Assembly (NCBI GenBank): GCA_029975645.1
Contig: JARKOU010000086.1
Span: 1-63,876 of the forward strand
Length of the DNA: 63,876 nt
Direction of reading: 5' to 3'
Source of the DNA: Actinomycetales bacterium
GTDB taxonomy: Bacteria; Actinomycetota; Actinomycetes; Actinomycetales; JAHECE01
The notes below the pieces were generated by a model that saw only the letters and a program-made list of their open reading frames with translations, searched no databases and was not told the origin of the DNA. Positions 46,305-55,388 of this stretch are shown in pieces (within the stretch, counting starts at the first letter, position 1; every line of letters starts with the position of its first letter). Made by a program: the position numbers and the translations under genes.

Positions 46305-47680
46305 CCCGGACCGCGCCCCAGCCGCCCCCACCTGCCCAGGCCCGCCCGCCGGCACCTCCGCCGCCCTCGCCGGACTCGGCGGCCGTGGCGCCGCCCCCGC
46401 CGCCGCCCGCCTCAGGCGGCGCGGCGGGACGTGTGGGCGCCGGCATGAGTCGTGTGCGCAGCGGGGTGCGGGGGACACCGGGCCGGATGCGGCTGGTCTC
46501 GGCGGGCCTCATGGTGCTGGGCCTGGTCCTCGGGCTGGCGGTCGGCCAGTCGTTCTGGGCGGCCGACGGCGCCCTGGGCCGGGCCGCCGACAACACGGCC
46601 CAGATCGTCCGGCTCCAGGAGATCCAGACCAGCCTGGTCCGTGCCGACGCCCTCGCCACGAACGCGTTCCTGGTGGGCGGGCTGGAACCGCCCGAGCAGC
46701 GCGCCGAGTACGAGGAGTCCATCGCCCAGGCAGCCGGCCTGCTGCCGGAGGCCGCAGGCGCCCAACCGGCCGACGTCGCGGTGCTCGCCGACCTCAACCT
46801 CGCGGTCGTCGGTTACGTCGACGGGGTCTCGGCCGCCCGGGCGAACAACCGCCAGGGCTTCCCGGTGGGCGCGCAGTACCTGCGCCTGGCGAGCGCGGAC
46901 CTGCGGGCGGACGCCCTCCCGGCGCTCGACGCGCTGGGCGCGGCCAACCAGGAGCGCGCGGCGGCGGAGTTCTCGGCGGCGCGGTCGGCCATCTACCTGG
47001 CCGTCGCCGTCGGCGTCTTCGGACTCGGCGCGATCGTCATCGCCCTCATCTGGCTGGCCCGGCGCACGCACCGGTACGTCAACGTCCCCCTGGCCGGTGC
47101 GGAACTCCTGGTGCTCGTGCTCCTGGTGATCAGCGCCGTCGTCCTCGGCTCGGTGGCCTCCCGCGTGGCGGCGGTGCGGGACGGGCCGTACGCGCACGCC
47201 CTGGCCGTGTCCGACGCCCGGATCGCCGCCTACGACGCCAAGGCGAACGAGAGCCTCACGCTCATCTCCCGCGGCTCGGGTGCGGCGTTCGAGACGGCGT
47301 GGACGGATTCGGCCGGGGTGGTCGAGCAGCGGCTCTCGGACGCGCTCGCCATCGCCGGCGACGACGGCGACCTGGACGGCCTGTGGACCACCTACGCCGC
47401 GGCGCACCGCGCCATCCGCGACCTCGACGACGGCGGGAACTGGGACGAGGCGGTCGCGGCCGCTACGAGCCGCGAGGACGGCAGCGCGAACGCCGCCTTC
47501 GACGCCTTCGCCTCCTCCTCCGCGGACGTTCTGGTGGCCGCAAGCGATGAGGCGACGACGGCGCTCACCCAGGCCTCGTCCGGCCTCGCCGTGTGGGGCT
47601 GGCTGGGCGTCCTGGCCGGCGTGGTGGTCTCCGGCCTGGCCTGGTGGGGTCTGGCCCAGCGGATCGAGGAGTACCGATGA
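46301..47680 (+). CDS. glnX: GlnX-like four-TM membrane sensor with proline-rich N-terminus
   Basis: Pro-rich N-terminus and four predicted TMs with two extracytoplasmic helical segments; directly upstream of a GlnH-like lipoprotein and pknG. Confidence 0.65.
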   Translation: MTRTAPQPPPPAQARPPAPPPPSPDSAAVAPPPPPPASGGAAGRVGAGMSRVRSGVRGTPGRMRLVSAGLMVLGLVLGLAVGQSFWAADGALGRAADNTAQIVRLQEIQTSLVRADALATNAFLVGGLEPPEQRAEYEESIAQAAGLLPEAAGAQPADVAVLADLNLAVVGYVDGVSAARANNRQGFPVGAQYLRLASADLRADALPALDALGAANQERAAAEFSAARSAIYLAVAVGVFGLGAIVIALIWLARRTHRYVNVPLAGAELLVLVLLVISAVVLGSVASRVAAVRDGPYAHALAVSDARIAAYDAKANESLTLISRGSGAAFETAWTDSAGVVEQRLSDALAIAGDDGDLDGLWTTYAAAHRAIRDLDDGGNWDEAVAAATSREDGSANAAFDAFASSSADVLVAASDEATTALTQASSGLAVWGWLGVLAGVVVSGLAWWGLAQRIEEYR

Positions 47681-48684
47681 CCGCGCACACCCGCACCCGC
47701 AGCACCCAGCAGCTCCGACTCGTTGCCACCGCGGTCGTGCTCGGCGGCCTCCTCGCCGCCTGCGCGCCGTCGGTCTACGCCCCCACGGTGCTGCCGACCC
47801 CGACGCCGACGGCCACGGCCGAGCCCAGCAGCCCGGCGAGCCCGGGCGCCCCGACGACGGCGCCCGTCGAGTGTGCGGACCCGCTCGCCTCCTACGCGCC
47901 GCTCAGCCCGCTGCCGGGGCCGAACGCCCTCCCGGCGGGCTCGACCATGGCCCAGATCCGCGACCGCGGCCGGCTCGTGGTCGGCGTGTCCGCGGACTCG
48001 CTGCTGCTCGGGTCCCGCAACCCGACCAGCGGCGTGATCGAGGGCTTCGACATCGACATGGCCCGCCTGGTGTCCGAGGCGATCTTCGGTGACCCGAACC
48101 GCATCGAGTACCGCGTCATCACGGCCGCCGAGCGGATCCCGCTGCTCCAGGAGGGCGCCGTCGACCTCGTGGCCCGCAACATGACGATCACGTGCGCGCG
48201 GTGGGAGCAGATCGCCTTCTCGGCGGAGTACTACCGCTCGGGCCAGAAGGTGCTGGTCCCGCTCGGCTCGTCGGCGACGTCGCTCGCGGACCTCGGCGGC
48301 CAGCGGGTCTGCGCTCCGGCGGGGTCGACGAGCATCGACAACCTCGCCGACTACCCGGACGTGATCGCCGTGCCGGGCACCACGCACACGGACTGCCTGG
48401 TGAAGTTCCAGCGCGGCGAGGTGGACGCCATCACGGGCGACGACACGGTCCTGGCCGGGCTCGCCGCCCAGGACCCGTACGCCCAGGTGGTGGGCGACGC
48501 CTTCACGGCCGAGCCGTACGGGCTCGGCATGAATGCCGAGGACGTCGATTTCGTGCGGTTCGTCAATGCGGTTCTCGCCCAGGCGGTGGCCGACGGCCGA
48601 TGGACCGCGTCATACGACCAGTGGCTCGCCGAGGCCCTGGGACCGGCACCCGCGGCGCCGGTGCCGGACTACAGGCGCGGCTGA
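47677..48684 (+). CDS. glnH: GlnH-like solute-binding lipoprotein (SBP_bac_3)
   Basis: Lipobox GGLLAACAPS; MAQIRDRGRLVVGVSADSLLLGSRNPTSGVIEGFDIDMARLVSEAIFGDP...GEVDAITGDDTVLAGLA. Confidence 0.88.
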   Translation: MTAHTRTRSTQQLRLVATAVVLGGLLAACAPSVYAPTVLPTPTPTATAEPSSPASPGAPTTAPVECADPLASYAPLSPLPGPNALPAGSTMAQIRDRGRLVVGVSADSLLLGSRNPTSGVIEGFDIDMARLVSEAIFGDPNRIEYRVITAAERIPLLQEGAVDLVARNMTITCARWEQIAFSAEYYRSGQKVLVPLGSSATSLADLGGQRVCAPAGSTSIDNLADYPDVIAVPGTTHTDCLVKFQRGEVDAITGDDTVLAGLAAQDPYAQVVGDAFTAEPYGLGMNAEDVDFVRFVNAVLAQAVADGRWTASYDQWLAEALGPAPAAPVPDYRRG

Positions 48685-49814
48685 TGCCTGTGACCAGCGT
48701 GATCGCCCCGGACGCACCGGCCCGGATGGGGGAACCGGTCGAGCCGACGGCGATGCTCCGATACCTCGAGGCGCTCGGCGCCTGGCGTGACGCGCGGCGC
48801 ACGGAACTCGACGAACTGGACCGCCTCGCGTTGGCCTCGCCCGACGCGGCCGCGCTCGCGCCGGACGTCACCCTCGCGATGGCGCTGTGGCAGGCGGTGG
48901 CCGTGCGGTACGGCGAACTCGAGAAGGTGTGGGACAGCGGGCGGGTGGGGCTCGTCGAGCGGCAGCGGCTCTCCGCCCTCGTGTGGGGGAGGCTCGACGC
49001 CGCGGGGACGGGCGCGTCGCTGGCCGTCTCGCTCCCGGAGGCGTGCCGTCTCTCCGACGCCCTGGCGGCGCAGCTGCGCCTGCGGCTCTCGCTCGACCCG
49101 GTGGGCCTGGACCTCGCGGCGCACCTGCGCGCCATGCGGGCCACGCTCGAGCGGATCCGCGACCTGGTCTCGGCGGAACCCGCGGGTCCCGTCCGAGACG
49201 GAGGCGCAGCGCGCCTGGGCCGCCTGGAGCGGCGGTTGACGGAGCTGACCGGTAAGGCGCAACGCGGGGCCGACGTCGGTGGCTTGGTCGGCCCGTGGGA
49301 GACCGACGCCGCCGTGGCGGAGCGGGATCTCATCGTCGCCGCGGCCACGCGCCGCGACGCCGAGCGCGACCGTGCGCGGGCGGAGGCCCGGCGAGCCGAC
49401 CTCATCGCTCGGGCCGAGGCGGTGGCCCGGACGGCGGACGCCTGCGCCTCCCGCGTCCGGCCCGCCCCGACGCTCGGCATCCCGCGCGTCGAGGCGCTCG
49501 GGCCGGTGCCGTCCGACCCGGGCGCCGTGGTCGCCTACCTGACGCGGCTGGACGCCGTCGGGCGTGCCCTCGCCCAGGCGGAGGAGGCCTACAGCGCGCC
49601 GCTCGCCGAGGTGGACCGTCTCCGCGCGCTGCTCGACCTGTACCGCGCGAAGGCCGAGGCCACGGGCCTGACCACCCGGCTCGAGGTGCGTGAGATGTAC
49701 CGGCTCGCGGGCGCCGTCGTCCACGACACCCCGACGGACCTGCCGCGGGCGCGGGCGGTGCTCGCGGCCTACCAAGCCCTGCTCGGCGATGCCTCGATCG
49801 GAGGGACCAGGTGA
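48684..49814 (+). CDS. Hypothetical alpha-helical/coiled-coil protein between GlnH and PknG
   Basis: Coding ORF with overlapping junction; Ala/Arg/Leu-rich heptad-like C-terminal half. Confidence 0.78.
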   Translation: MPVTSVIAPDAPARMGEPVEPTAMLRYLEALGAWRDARRTELDELDRLALASPDAAALAPDVTLAMALWQAVAVRYGELEKVWDSGRVGLVERQRLSALVWGRLDAAGTGASLAVSLPEACRLSDALAAQLRLRLSLDPVGLDLAAHLRAMRATLERIRDLVSAEPAGPVRDGGAARLGRLERRLTELTGKAQRGADVGGLVGPWETDAAVAERDLIVAAATRRDAERDRARAEARRADLIARAEAVARTADACASRVRPAPTLGIPRVEALGPVPSDPGAVVAYLTRLDAVGRALAQAEEAYSAPLAEVDRLRALLDLYRAKAEATGLTTRLEVREMYRLAGAVVHDTPTDLPRARAVLAAYQALLGDASIGGTR

Positions 49815-52150
49815 GTACTCACCCGACCAGCACCGGCCCGACCAGCACCGGCCCGACCAGCGCACTCCGCTGCGCGGAGCCCGGCTGCACGGGGACGATC
49901 GTCGACGGCTACTGCGACGTGTGCGGCACGCCGGGGCCGCCGGCCGCCCCGTCGGGGCCGCCCGTCGCGTCGGCGGCGGGTGCCGCAGCCGCGGGTGCCG
50001 CTGCTTCCGGCGCCGCCCCAGCGGGTGCGACCCCCGCCGGAGTCGACGCCGCGCCGTCGGCGGTCTCGCGGGCGTCGCGGGCATCGGCCCGGCTGGCGTC
50101 GACGGCGATGGGGTCCGCGCGCACGGGGAGCGGCACCGCGGTGACCCGGCGGGTGGGGACGTCCTCCACCCGGCTGCGGGCCTCCCGTCTCGGGGCGGGG
50201 CTCACCAGCGTCCCGCCGCAGCCCGCGATCGACGCGTCCAAAGCGATCATGGCCAACCCCGAGGTGGCGGAGGAGAAGCGGTTCTGCCCCACGTGCGGCT
50301 CCCCGGTGGGCCGGTCGATCGACGGCCGGCCGGGGCGCACGGAGGGCTTCTGCCCGCAGTGCGGCTCGCAGTTCTCCTTCACGCCCAAGTTGCGCCCCGG
50401 CGACCTGGTCGGCGGCCAGTACGAGGTGGCCGGCTGCCTGGCCCACGGCGGCCTCGGCTGGATCTACCTCGCCCGGGACCGCAACGTCTCGGACCGCTGG
50501 GTGGTCCTCAAGGGCCTCCTGAACACCGGCGATGCCGACGCGCTCGCCGCCGCCATCGCCGAGCGGCAGTTCCTCGCGCAGGTGGAGCACCCGGCGATCG
50601 TCGAGATCTACAACTTCGTCACGCACGAAGGTGCCGGCTACACGGTCATGGAGTACGTGGGCGGGACGTCGCTCAAGCAGCTCCTCAAGGACCGGATGAA
50701 GGCCGCCGGGCGGTACGACCCGCTGCCGCTCGACCAGGCCATCGCCTACGTGCTGGGCATCCTGCCCGCCTTCGAGTACCTGCACGACCTCGGGCTGATC
50801 TACTGCGACTTCAAGCCGGACAACGTGATCCAGGTGGGCGACGACGTCAAGTTGATCGACCTCGGCGGCGTGCGCCGCGTGAGCGACCAGGACTCCGCGA
50901 TCTACGGCACGGTCGGGTACCAGGCCCCGGAGGTGCCCGAGGTGGGCGCGTCCGTAGCCTCGGACATCTACACGATCGGACGCTCGCTCCTGGTGCTGGC
51001 CATGGAGTTCCGCGGGTACCAGTCCACGTACGTCGACTCGCTCCCACCGGTGGCGGACACGCCCCTCTTCCAGCGGTACGACTCCTTCTACCGTCTGGTC
51101 GCCAAGGCGTGTGCGCCCCAACCGGCCGACCGGTTCGGCACCGTCGCCGAGATGCGGGTGCAGCTGCTCGGCGTGCTCCGCGAGGTGGTGGCCTCGAACC
51201 GGCCGGGCGAGGAGGCCGCGCAGTACGCCGCGCCGTCGCTGCACTTCCACACGCCCGACATCGCCGAGCCCGCCCTCGACTGGCGGGACCTGCCCGGGCT
51301 CGTGGTGGACACCGCGGACCCGCAGGTGGGCTGGCTCGCGGGGGTCAGCGTCCAGGATCCCGTCCAGCGCCTGGACCACCTCATGCGCGCGCCCGAGCGC
51401 TCGCCGGAGGTCCTCCTCGCGACGGGGCGCACGGCGCTCCTCGCCGGACGCCTGGACGTGGCGGACCACGTGGCCGAGGAACTCCTGCAGAACGACCCGT
51501 GGGAGTGGCGGGCGGTGTGGCTCCAGGGCCTACGCACCCTCGCCGTCGGCAACGGCGCCGGAGCCCGAGCGGCCTTCAACGCCGTGTACGGCCAGGTCCC
51601 GGGCGAACTGGCGCCCAAACTCGCCCTCGCGCTTTCGTGCGAGACGAGCGGCGAGCCGGACATCGCCGAGGCGCTCTACCTCACCTGTGCCAGGACGGAC
51701 GCCGCGTACGCCGCCCCGGCGGCATTCGCCCTGGCCAGGATCCGCAGCGGGCGCATCGATGTGCGCGGCGCCGTCGGCGCCCTGGATCTGGTCCCCGCGA
51801 CCAGCCGGGCGTTCCCCGAGGCGCGGCGGCAGCGAGCGCGCCTGCTCACGGTGTCCGACGGCGGGCTGCCGACTCTCGCGGAGGCCATGGCGAGCCTCGA
51901 CGGCGTCGCGGTGGACCCGTACGACCGGACGCGCCTGCTCGCCGACGCCCTGGAGAAGGCGCTGGCCGAGGTCCTGAGCAAGGGTCCGCAGCCGACCATC
52001 CGCATCGCCGGCTACTCCGCCGTGGAGCACTCCCTGCGGGACGGGCTCGAGATGGCCTACCGGGGTCTCGCCTCCATGGCGCCCACCCGGGAGGACAAGA
52101 TCGAGCTGGTCGACGCCGCGAACGCCGTACGCCGGTGGACGTTCCGGTGA
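49811..52150 (+). CDS. pknG: PknG-like serine/threonine protein kinase (zinc-ribbon N-terminus, kinase, TPR C-terminus)
   Basis: CxxC motifs (CTGTIVDGYCDVCG, FCPTCG...FCPQCG); VGGQYEVAGCLAHGGLGWIYLARDRNVSDRWVVLKGLLN...LGLIYCDFKPDNVIQVGDDVKLIDLGGVRR. Confidence 0.95.
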   Translation: MSTHPTSTGPTSTGPTSALRCAEPGCTGTIVDGYCDVCGTPGPPAAPSGPPVASAAGAAAAGAAASGAAPAGATPAGVDAAPSAVSRASRASARLASTAMGSARTGSGTAVTRRVGTSSTRLRASRLGAGLTSVPPQPAIDASKAIMANPEVAEEKRFCPTCGSPVGRSIDGRPGRTEGFCPQCGSQFSFTPKLRPGDLVGGQYEVAGCLAHGGLGWIYLARDRNVSDRWVVLKGLLNTGDADALAAAIAERQFLAQVEHPAIVEIYNFVTHEGAGYTVMEYVGGTSLKQLLKDRMKAAGRYDPLPLDQAIAYVLGILPAFEYLHDLGLIYCDFKPDNVIQVGDDVKLIDLGGVRRVSDQDSAIYGTVGYQAPEVPEVGASVASDIYTIGRSLLVLAMEFRGYQSTYVDSLPPVADTPLFQRYDSFYRLVAKACAPQPADRFGTVAEMRVQLLGVLREVVASNRPGEEAAQYAAPSLHFHTPDIAEPALDWRDLPGLVVDTADPQVGWLAGVSVQDPVQRLDHLMRAPERSPEVLLATGRTALLAGRLDVADHVAEELLQNDPWEWRAVWLQGLRTLAVGNGAGARAAFNAVYGQVPGELAPKLALALSCETSGEPDIAEALYLTCARTDAAYAAPAAFALARIRSGRIDVRGAVGALDLVPATSRAFPEARRQRARLLTVSDGGLPTLAEAMASLDGVAVDPYDRTRLLADALEKALAEVLSKGPQPTIRIAGYSAVEHSLRDGLEMAYRGLASMAPTREDKIELVDAANAVRRWTFR

Positions 52151-53247
52151 GCGAGCCGCGCCCCACCTGCCCGGCGTGCGGCGCCGTCGTCTCGCCGGAC
52201 GCCCGCTTCTGCGAGGCGTGCGGGACGGCGCTCGGGACGGCCGTGGCGGCGGGACCTCCGCCGCCGGCGGCGCCGTTCGATGCGGTACCCCCGCCGCCAC
52301 CGACAGGGCCGGCGGCCCAGCCGCCGGCCGCCCCGGCGTGCGCCGTGTGCGGCGGCGTGATCGACGCGGACGGCTACTGCACGGCGTGCGGGGCGAAGGC
52401 CCCCGATCCGCGCGCCCACCTCGAGGAGCGCCCGCAGCGATGGGTCGGCGCCGTGTGCGACGTCGGGGCCCGCCGCGCGCGCAACGAGGACGGCGTGGCC
52501 GTCGCCGCCGGCGTGACCCCGGGGGAGTTCGCGGTCCTCGTGGTGTGCGACGGCGTCTCGGCCGCCGAGGCCTCGGACGTCGCCAGCCTCGCCGCCGCGC
52601 GCGCGGCGCGGGACGTGCTCGTGCGCACCCGGACGGGCGCCTCCGGGGAGGAGGTCGCCGAGGACGCGGCGGAGCGGCAGGTTGCCGCCGCCGACGCCGC
52701 CCAGCGCGCCGTCGTCCAGGCGACGCCGCACGACCACGGCGAGAGCCCGGCGTCGTGCACCTACGTGGCGGTGCTCCTGGAGGCCGGCCACGTCTCGGCC
52801 GGGGTGGTGGGGGACAGCCGCGCGTACTGGCTCCCCGACGCCGGCGAAGCCCGTCACCTCACCACGGACGACTCGATGGCCGCGGAGATGATGGCGGCGG
52901 GCCAGACCCGGGCGGAGGCCGAGGCGGGACCGTTCGCTCACACGATCACCCGCTGGCTCGGGATCGACTCCCCAGGCCACACGCCCCGCGTCACCACGAC
53001 GGTGATCGACGGCCCGGGCTGGGTCCTGGCGTGCTCGGACGGGCTCTGGAACTACTGCTCGCCGGCGGCGGACCTGGGCGTCGTGGTGCGCGAGGTGGCA
53101 TCGGCTGCGGGCGGCGACTCCCTCGCCACGGCGTCCGGCCTCGTGGACTGGGCCAACGCGCGCGGCGGGCATGACAACATCACCGTGGCACTCGCGCGGA
53201 TCGACGCCGCCGCGGTGCCGGCCAACGATCCCGGATCGAAGGGGTAG
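52147..53247 (+). CDS. PP2C-family Ser/Thr phosphatase with two N-terminal zinc ribbons
   Basis: CPACGAVVSPDARFCEACG; CAVCGGVIDADGYCTACG; DVGARRARNEDGVAVAA...VLVVCDGVSAAEASDVAS...VGDSRAYWL...GHDNITVALARID. Confidence 0.93.
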   Translation: MSEPRPTCPACGAVVSPDARFCEACGTALGTAVAAGPPPPAAPFDAVPPPPPTGPAAQPPAAPACAVCGGVIDADGYCTACGAKAPDPRAHLEERPQRWVGAVCDVGARRARNEDGVAVAAGVTPGEFAVLVVCDGVSAAEASDVASLAAARAARDVLVRTRTGASGEEVAEDAAERQVAAADAAQRAVVQATPHDHGESPASCTYVAVLLEAGHVSAGVVGDSRAYWLPDAGEARHLTTDDSMAAEMMAAGQTRAEAEAGPFAHTITRWLGIDSPGHTPRVTTTVIDGPGWVLACSDGLWNYCSPAADLGVVVREVASAAGGDSLATASGLVDWANARGGHDNITVALARIDAAAVPANDPGSKG

Positions 53248-53251
53248 GGCG

Positions 53252-54532
53252 ATGGCGGAGTTCTCCGCGCAGGTGTACCAGAACGAGTTCCTGGCCGACG
53301 GCGCCACGGACGTCCACGCGATCGTCACCGTGGCATGCCGCGGCGCCGGGCTCGCGGGCCAGGCGGGCGGGGCCGCCGGGGAGATCGTGGTGGTGGACAC
53401 CTCCGGCTCCATGTCCGGCTCGCGCATCGCCGCGGCGCAGACCGCGGCGGCCGCCGCAATCGACCAGATCCTCGACGGCACGTGGTTCGCCGTGATCGCG
53501 GGTAACCACCAGGCGCACCTGGCGTACCCGTGGCTGGGCGGCAGGCTCGGCATGGTGCAGATGAACGCCGCGACGCGGGCCGGCGCGCGGGCCGCCGTCG
53601 CCCAGTTCCGGGCCGACGGTGGCACGGCCATGGGCACGTGGCTCGAACTGACCGCAGCGGTCTTCGACACGGTGCCCGGACTCGCCCAGCGCCACGCGAT
53701 CCTGCTCACGGACGGCAAGAACCAGCACGAGAGCTCCGAGGAGCTCTCCCGGCGCATCGCCGTGGCGAGCGGGCGGTTCCAGGCGGACTGCCGGGGCGTG
53801 GGGTCCGACTGGGAGGTCGGGGAACTGCGCCGGATCGCCTCGGCCCTGCTCGGGACCGTGGACCTGATCCCGACGCCGCAGGAGATGGCCGAGGAGTTCG
53901 CCCTGCTCATGCGGGCGGCGATGAGCCGCGGCGTCGCCTCGGCGGACCTGCGCGTGTGGACGCCCCAGGGCGCGAAGGTGCTGTTCGTGCGCCAGGTCGC
54001 CCCGGCGGTGGAGGACCTCACGGCCCGACGGCGCGACGTCACGCCGCTCGTCGGTGCCTACCCCACGGGCTCCTGGGGAGACGAGTCCCGCGACTTCCAC
54101 GTGGCGGTGCGCCTGAGCGCGCCGCGCGCCGTCGGCCAGGAGCAGCTCGCCGCGCGCGTGCAGCTCGCGCTCGGCGAGGACGTCAAGGCGCAGGCCCTGG
54201 TCAAGGCGGTCTGGACGGACGATGACGCCCTGAGCGCCAAGATCAGCCCGGAGGTGGCCCACTACACCGGCCAGACGGAACTCGCGCAGGCGATCCAGGA
54301 CGGCCTCGCCGCGAAGGCGGCGGGGGACGAGGCGACGGCGACGGCGAAACTCGGCCGCGCCGTGCAACTCGCCCAGGAGACGGGCAACGAGGAGGCGACC
54401 TCGAAGTTGCGCAAGGTCGTGGAGATCGAGGAGGCGGGGACCGGCAAGGTGCGCCTGAAGCGAGGCGTGGACCGGCTCGATGAGATGGCACTCGACACGT
54501 CCTCCACCAAGACCACCCGGGTGCGCAAGTGA
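53252..54532 (+). CDS. VWA-domain protein
   Basis: EIVVVDTSGSMSGSRIAAAQTAAAAAIDQI...ADGGTAMGTWLELT...HAILLTDGKNQ (MIDAS). Confidence 0.92.
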   Translation: MAEFSAQVYQNEFLADGATDVHAIVTVACRGAGLAGQAGGAAGEIVVVDTSGSMSGSRIAAAQTAAAAAIDQILDGTWFAVIAGNHQAHLAYPWLGGRLGMVQMNAATRAGARAAVAQFRADGGTAMGTWLELTAAVFDTVPGLAQRHAILLTDGKNQHESSEELSRRIAVASGRFQADCRGVGSDWEVGELRRIASALLGTVDLIPTPQEMAEEFALLMRAAMSRGVASADLRVWTPQGAKVLFVRQVAPAVEDLTARRRDVTPLVGAYPTGSWGDESRDFHVAVRLSAPRAVGQEQLAARVQLALGEDVKAQALVKAVWTDDDALSAKISPEVAHYTGQTELAQAIQDGLAAKAAGDEATATAKLGRAVQLAQETGNEEATSKLRKVVEIEEAGTGKVRLKRGVDRLDEMALDTSSTKTTRVRK

Positions 54533-55362
54533 GCACGGTGACCTGCCCGAACGGGCACCAGAGCGTCTCGACCGACTACTGCGACACGTGCGGCGCGCCC
54601 ATCGGCGACGCCGGGGCGGATAGCGGCGCGGCCGCCACCCCAGCGGCGGGTGCCACCACCACGCTGCCGGCAGGTCCCTCGCCCGACGCGGTGCCGCAGA
54701 CATGCCCCAACTGCGGCACCGAGAACCGCCCCAGCGCGTTGTTCTGCGAGGGCTGCGGGTACGACTTCACCACCGGGGCCCTGCCGCGCGGCGCGGCGCC
54801 GGACGCAGGGTTGGCCGGTGCAGGGTCTGCCGGTGCGGGGTCCTCGGGCGCTGGGCCTACCGGCGGCGGGGCTTCGGGCGGTTCCGGACAGCCCGCCCCG
54901 GCCGTGGGGACGGGCGCGACACCCGCACCCCTGGCCCCGGCCGTGCCGCTGGAGTGGGTGGTGGAGGTCTGGGTGGACCCGGAGTGGTACGCCCAGCAGG
55001 AGAGCACCGAGCCCTGCCCCTCGCCCGGGCTGCCCGTGATCGTGCCGCTGACCGTGCGCAGCGTGCTGGTGGGCCGCACCTCGCGTAGCCGGAACATCCA
55101 CCCCGAGATCGCGTGCGAGGCGGACATCGCCGTGAGCCGCCGCCACGCGCAGCTGTCCACCGACGGCACCCGGTGGTGGGTGGAGGACCTGGGCTCCTCG
55201 AACGGGACGTTCGTGGGCCCGGCGAGCGGGCCGTTGCCGACCGATCCGCTGGTCCCGGGACAGCGCCGCGAACTAGTCGAGGACGACCGCGTCTACGTGG
55301 GTGCGTGGACCCGCCTGGTGGTCCGGCGGGCAACCGAGGAGGAGCAGGCCGGCGGGGTCTGA
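54529..55362 (+). CDS. FHA-domain protein with zinc ribbons
   Basis: VTCPNGHQSVSTDYCDTCGAP, CPNCGTENRPSALFCEGCGYD; SVLVGRTSRSRNIHPEIACEADIAVSRRHAQLSTDGTRWWVEDLGSSNGTFV. Confidence 0.92.
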   Translation: MSTVTCPNGHQSVSTDYCDTCGAPIGDAGADSGAAATPAAGATTTLPAGPSPDAVPQTCPNCGTENRPSALFCEGCGYDFTTGALPRGAAPDAGLAGAGSAGAGSSGAGPTGGGASGGSGQPAPAVGTGATPAPLAPAVPLEWVVEVWVDPEWYAQQESTEPCPSPGLPVIVPLTVRSVLVGRTSRSRNIHPEIACEADIAVSRRHAQLSTDGTRWWVEDLGSSNGTFVGPASGPLPTDPLVPGQRRELVEDDRVYVGAWTRLVVRRATEEEQAGGV

Positions 55363-55388
55363 GCGTGTGAGGGTGGGTGCTGCGGCGC

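Noticed and set aside
54529-55362. FHA protein as a GarA ortholog
   Set aside because: It lacks the short N-terminal ETTS-type phosphorylation motif expected of GarA/OdhI and has zinc ribbons instead; kept as a generic FHA protein.
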